From Desulfomicrobium sp. (GTDB lineage Bacteria > Desulfobacterota > Desulfovibrionia > Desulfovibrionales > Desulfomicrobiaceae), in NCBI GenBank assembly GCA_003542385.1, contig DPKT01000164.1, forward strand, positions 1 to 5,491: 5,491 nt of DNA, written 5' to 3'. Within the stretch, counting starts at the first letter, position 1; every line of letters starts with the position of its first letter. Shown piece after piece: positions 4,592 to 5,491 of this stretch. A model generated the notes under the pieces. It was given only the letters and a program-made list of their open reading frames with translations, was not told the origin of the DNA and searched no databases. The position numbers and the translations under genes were made by a program.

Positions 4592-5491
4592 ATGCCGTCG
4601 ACCCAGCGCCAGATGCACGCGGAACCGGGAGGGCCCTCCTCCCGGCTCCGCTTTCTCGCAAGCCGCCCCTCCGGCCTGCTCCTGCCCGCCGCGCTGATCG
4701 CGGGCGTGGCCGCGCTCCCCATCGCAGTGCTGCTGTATTCCTTCCTCTCGCCGGAGCGGGAGATATGGGGGCACCTCGCGGAACACGTCATGCCGGACCT
4801 CGTCGGCAACACCCTGCTCCTCCTGGCCTGCGTGGTTCCGCTGACAGCCGTCATCGGCATCAGCATGGGGTGGCTGACCGCCGCCTGCGACTACCCGGGC
4901 CGGAAATTCTTCTCCTGGGCCCTGACCCTGCCCATGGCCGTTCCGCCCTATGTCTTCGCCTTCGTCTACCTGGGCCTGCTCGACTTCACCGGGCCCGTGC
5001 AGACCACCATCCGCAGGGTTTTCCCCGGCTCGGGCTTCGTGGACATCCGCAACGTCTTCGGCGTTGCCGCCATTCTGTCCCTCGCCTTCTACCCGTACGT
5101 CTACCTGCTGTGCCGCAGCGCCTTCCTCACCCAGGGCCGCACGGCCATGGAAGCGGCGCAGACCCTGGGGCTTTCGACCACCAGGGCGTTTTTCCGCGTC
5201 TGCGTGCCCATGGCGCGCCCCTGGATCGCGGCGGGCCTGACGCTTGTGTGCATGGAAACCCTGGCCGACTTCGGCGCGGTCTCCATCTTCAACTACGACA
5301 CCTTCACCACGGCCATCTACAAGGCCTGGTTCGGCCTCTTTTCCCTGAACGCGGCATCGCAGCTCTCCGCCGTGCTCGTGGCCTTCGTCCTGGCCGCCCT
5401 GGTGCTGGAGCAGCGCTTCCGGGCCAGGCTGCGCTTCACCGGAGCCGAACGCACCGGCGGCGCGCAGCTGCGCCTGCGTCTGACCGGGATA
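4592..5491 (+). CDS. Ferric-iron ABC transporter permease (FbpB type), N-terminal 300 residues
   Basis: This inner-membrane permease runs off the right edge; full-length family members are usually about 520-560 residues with two fused permease halves, so roughly the first half is seen. Hydrophobic segments lie near residues 28-52, 70-96, 106-130, 155-175, 210-233 and 255-272. The ATPase-docking EAA loop is exact: E187-A188-A189, G193, then V203-C-V-P206. The stretch ADFGAVSIFNYDTFTTAIYK is characteristic of iron(III) permeases. ATG 4592 follows the binding-protein TAA by one base and has no clear Shine-Dalgarno, so translation is probably coupled; ATG 4613 in the same frame is an alternative. 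A strong hairpin lies just inside the gene. The ATPase is not in the window. Confidence 0.92.
   Translation, partial: MPSTQRQMHAEPGGPSSRLRFLASRPSGLLLPAALIAGVAALPIAVLLYSFLSPEREIWGHLAEHVMPDLVGNTLLLLACVVPLTAVIGISMGWLTAACDYPGRKFFSWALTLPMAVPPYVFAFVYLGLLDFTGPVQTTIRRVFPGSGFVDIRNVFGVAAILSLAFYPYVYLLCRSAFLTQGRTAMEAAQTLGLSTTRAFFRVCVPMARPWIAAGLTLVCMETLADFGAVSIFNYDTFTTAIYKAWFGLFSLNAASQLSAVLVAFVLAALVLEQRFRARLRFTGAERTGGAQLRLRLTGI
4621..4649 (+). repeat. Strong hairpin at the start of the permease gene
   Basis: CCGGGAGG (4625-4632) pairs perfectly with CCTCCCGG (4638-4645) around a 5-nt loop. After one A-C mismatch, GGA (4621-4623) pairs with TCC (4647-4649). It begins 30 nt after the binding-protein stop codon. 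Such a structure can shield the upstream mRNA from 3' exonucleases and slow permease translation, raising the ratio of binding protein to permease. This role is inferred. Confidence 0.5.

Noticed and set aside
4038..4697. A 219-codon plus-strand frame overlapping the binding-protein and permease genes
   Set aside because: It is out of frame with both well-supported genes, arginine- and glycine-rich, and has no motif or ribosome binding site.
1..5491. CRISPR array, insertion sequence or transposase
   Set aside because: No regularly spaced long repeats and no transposase-like reading frame or terminal inverted repeats were seen.

Overview
The window looks like chromosomal DNA of a delta-proteobacterium, probably of the Desulfovibrio group. 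This is inferred from GC-rich, C/G-ending codons in the flanking genes, a stand-alone receiver-TPR protein, an RRM RNA-binding protein and a periplasmic iron-binding protein. Genus cannot be fixed by eye.

Left flank (1-1928): two genes point leftward. A receiver-TPR protein (400-1734) lies upstream of the start of a phosphoglucomutase gene (pgm, 106 codons visible, running off the left edge). They are 81 bp apart with no convincing terminator between them, so they may be co-transcribed. The 0.2 kb upstream holds a good sigma70-like promoter for this pair and a divergent candidate promoter for the tRNA.

Centre (1929-3346): an intact tRNA-Arg(CCT) with encoded CCA and its rho-independent terminator is followed by about 1.25 kb of strikingly AT-rich DNA. 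This ends in a second, partial copy of the tRNA that begins exactly at the anticodon and runs through the CCA into a second terminator. The 61-bp direct repeat (two mismatches) has the form of attL/attR left by integration into the 3' half of a tRNA gene. The interval is therefore read as a mini genomic island. It carries no recombinase. Its cargo is an RRM RNA-binding protein gene with a long AT-rich leader and its own terminator, and a 54-codon lysine-rich small protein gene. A triple 12-bp GCCAC repeat lies near the right end.

Right flank (3347-5491): GC-rich coding resumes with a ferric-iron-type ABC uptake operon. A signal-peptide-bearing substrate-binding protein with the paired-tyrosine motif (3589-4590) is followed one base later by the N-terminal 300 codons of the inner-membrane permease. 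The upstream intergenic DNA holds an 18-bp perfect palindrome and a TGAAA/TTTCA dyad that could be operators. The ATPase gene is not in the window.

The most interesting object is the integrase-less tRNA-embedded island carrying two small RNA-related or highly basic genes.
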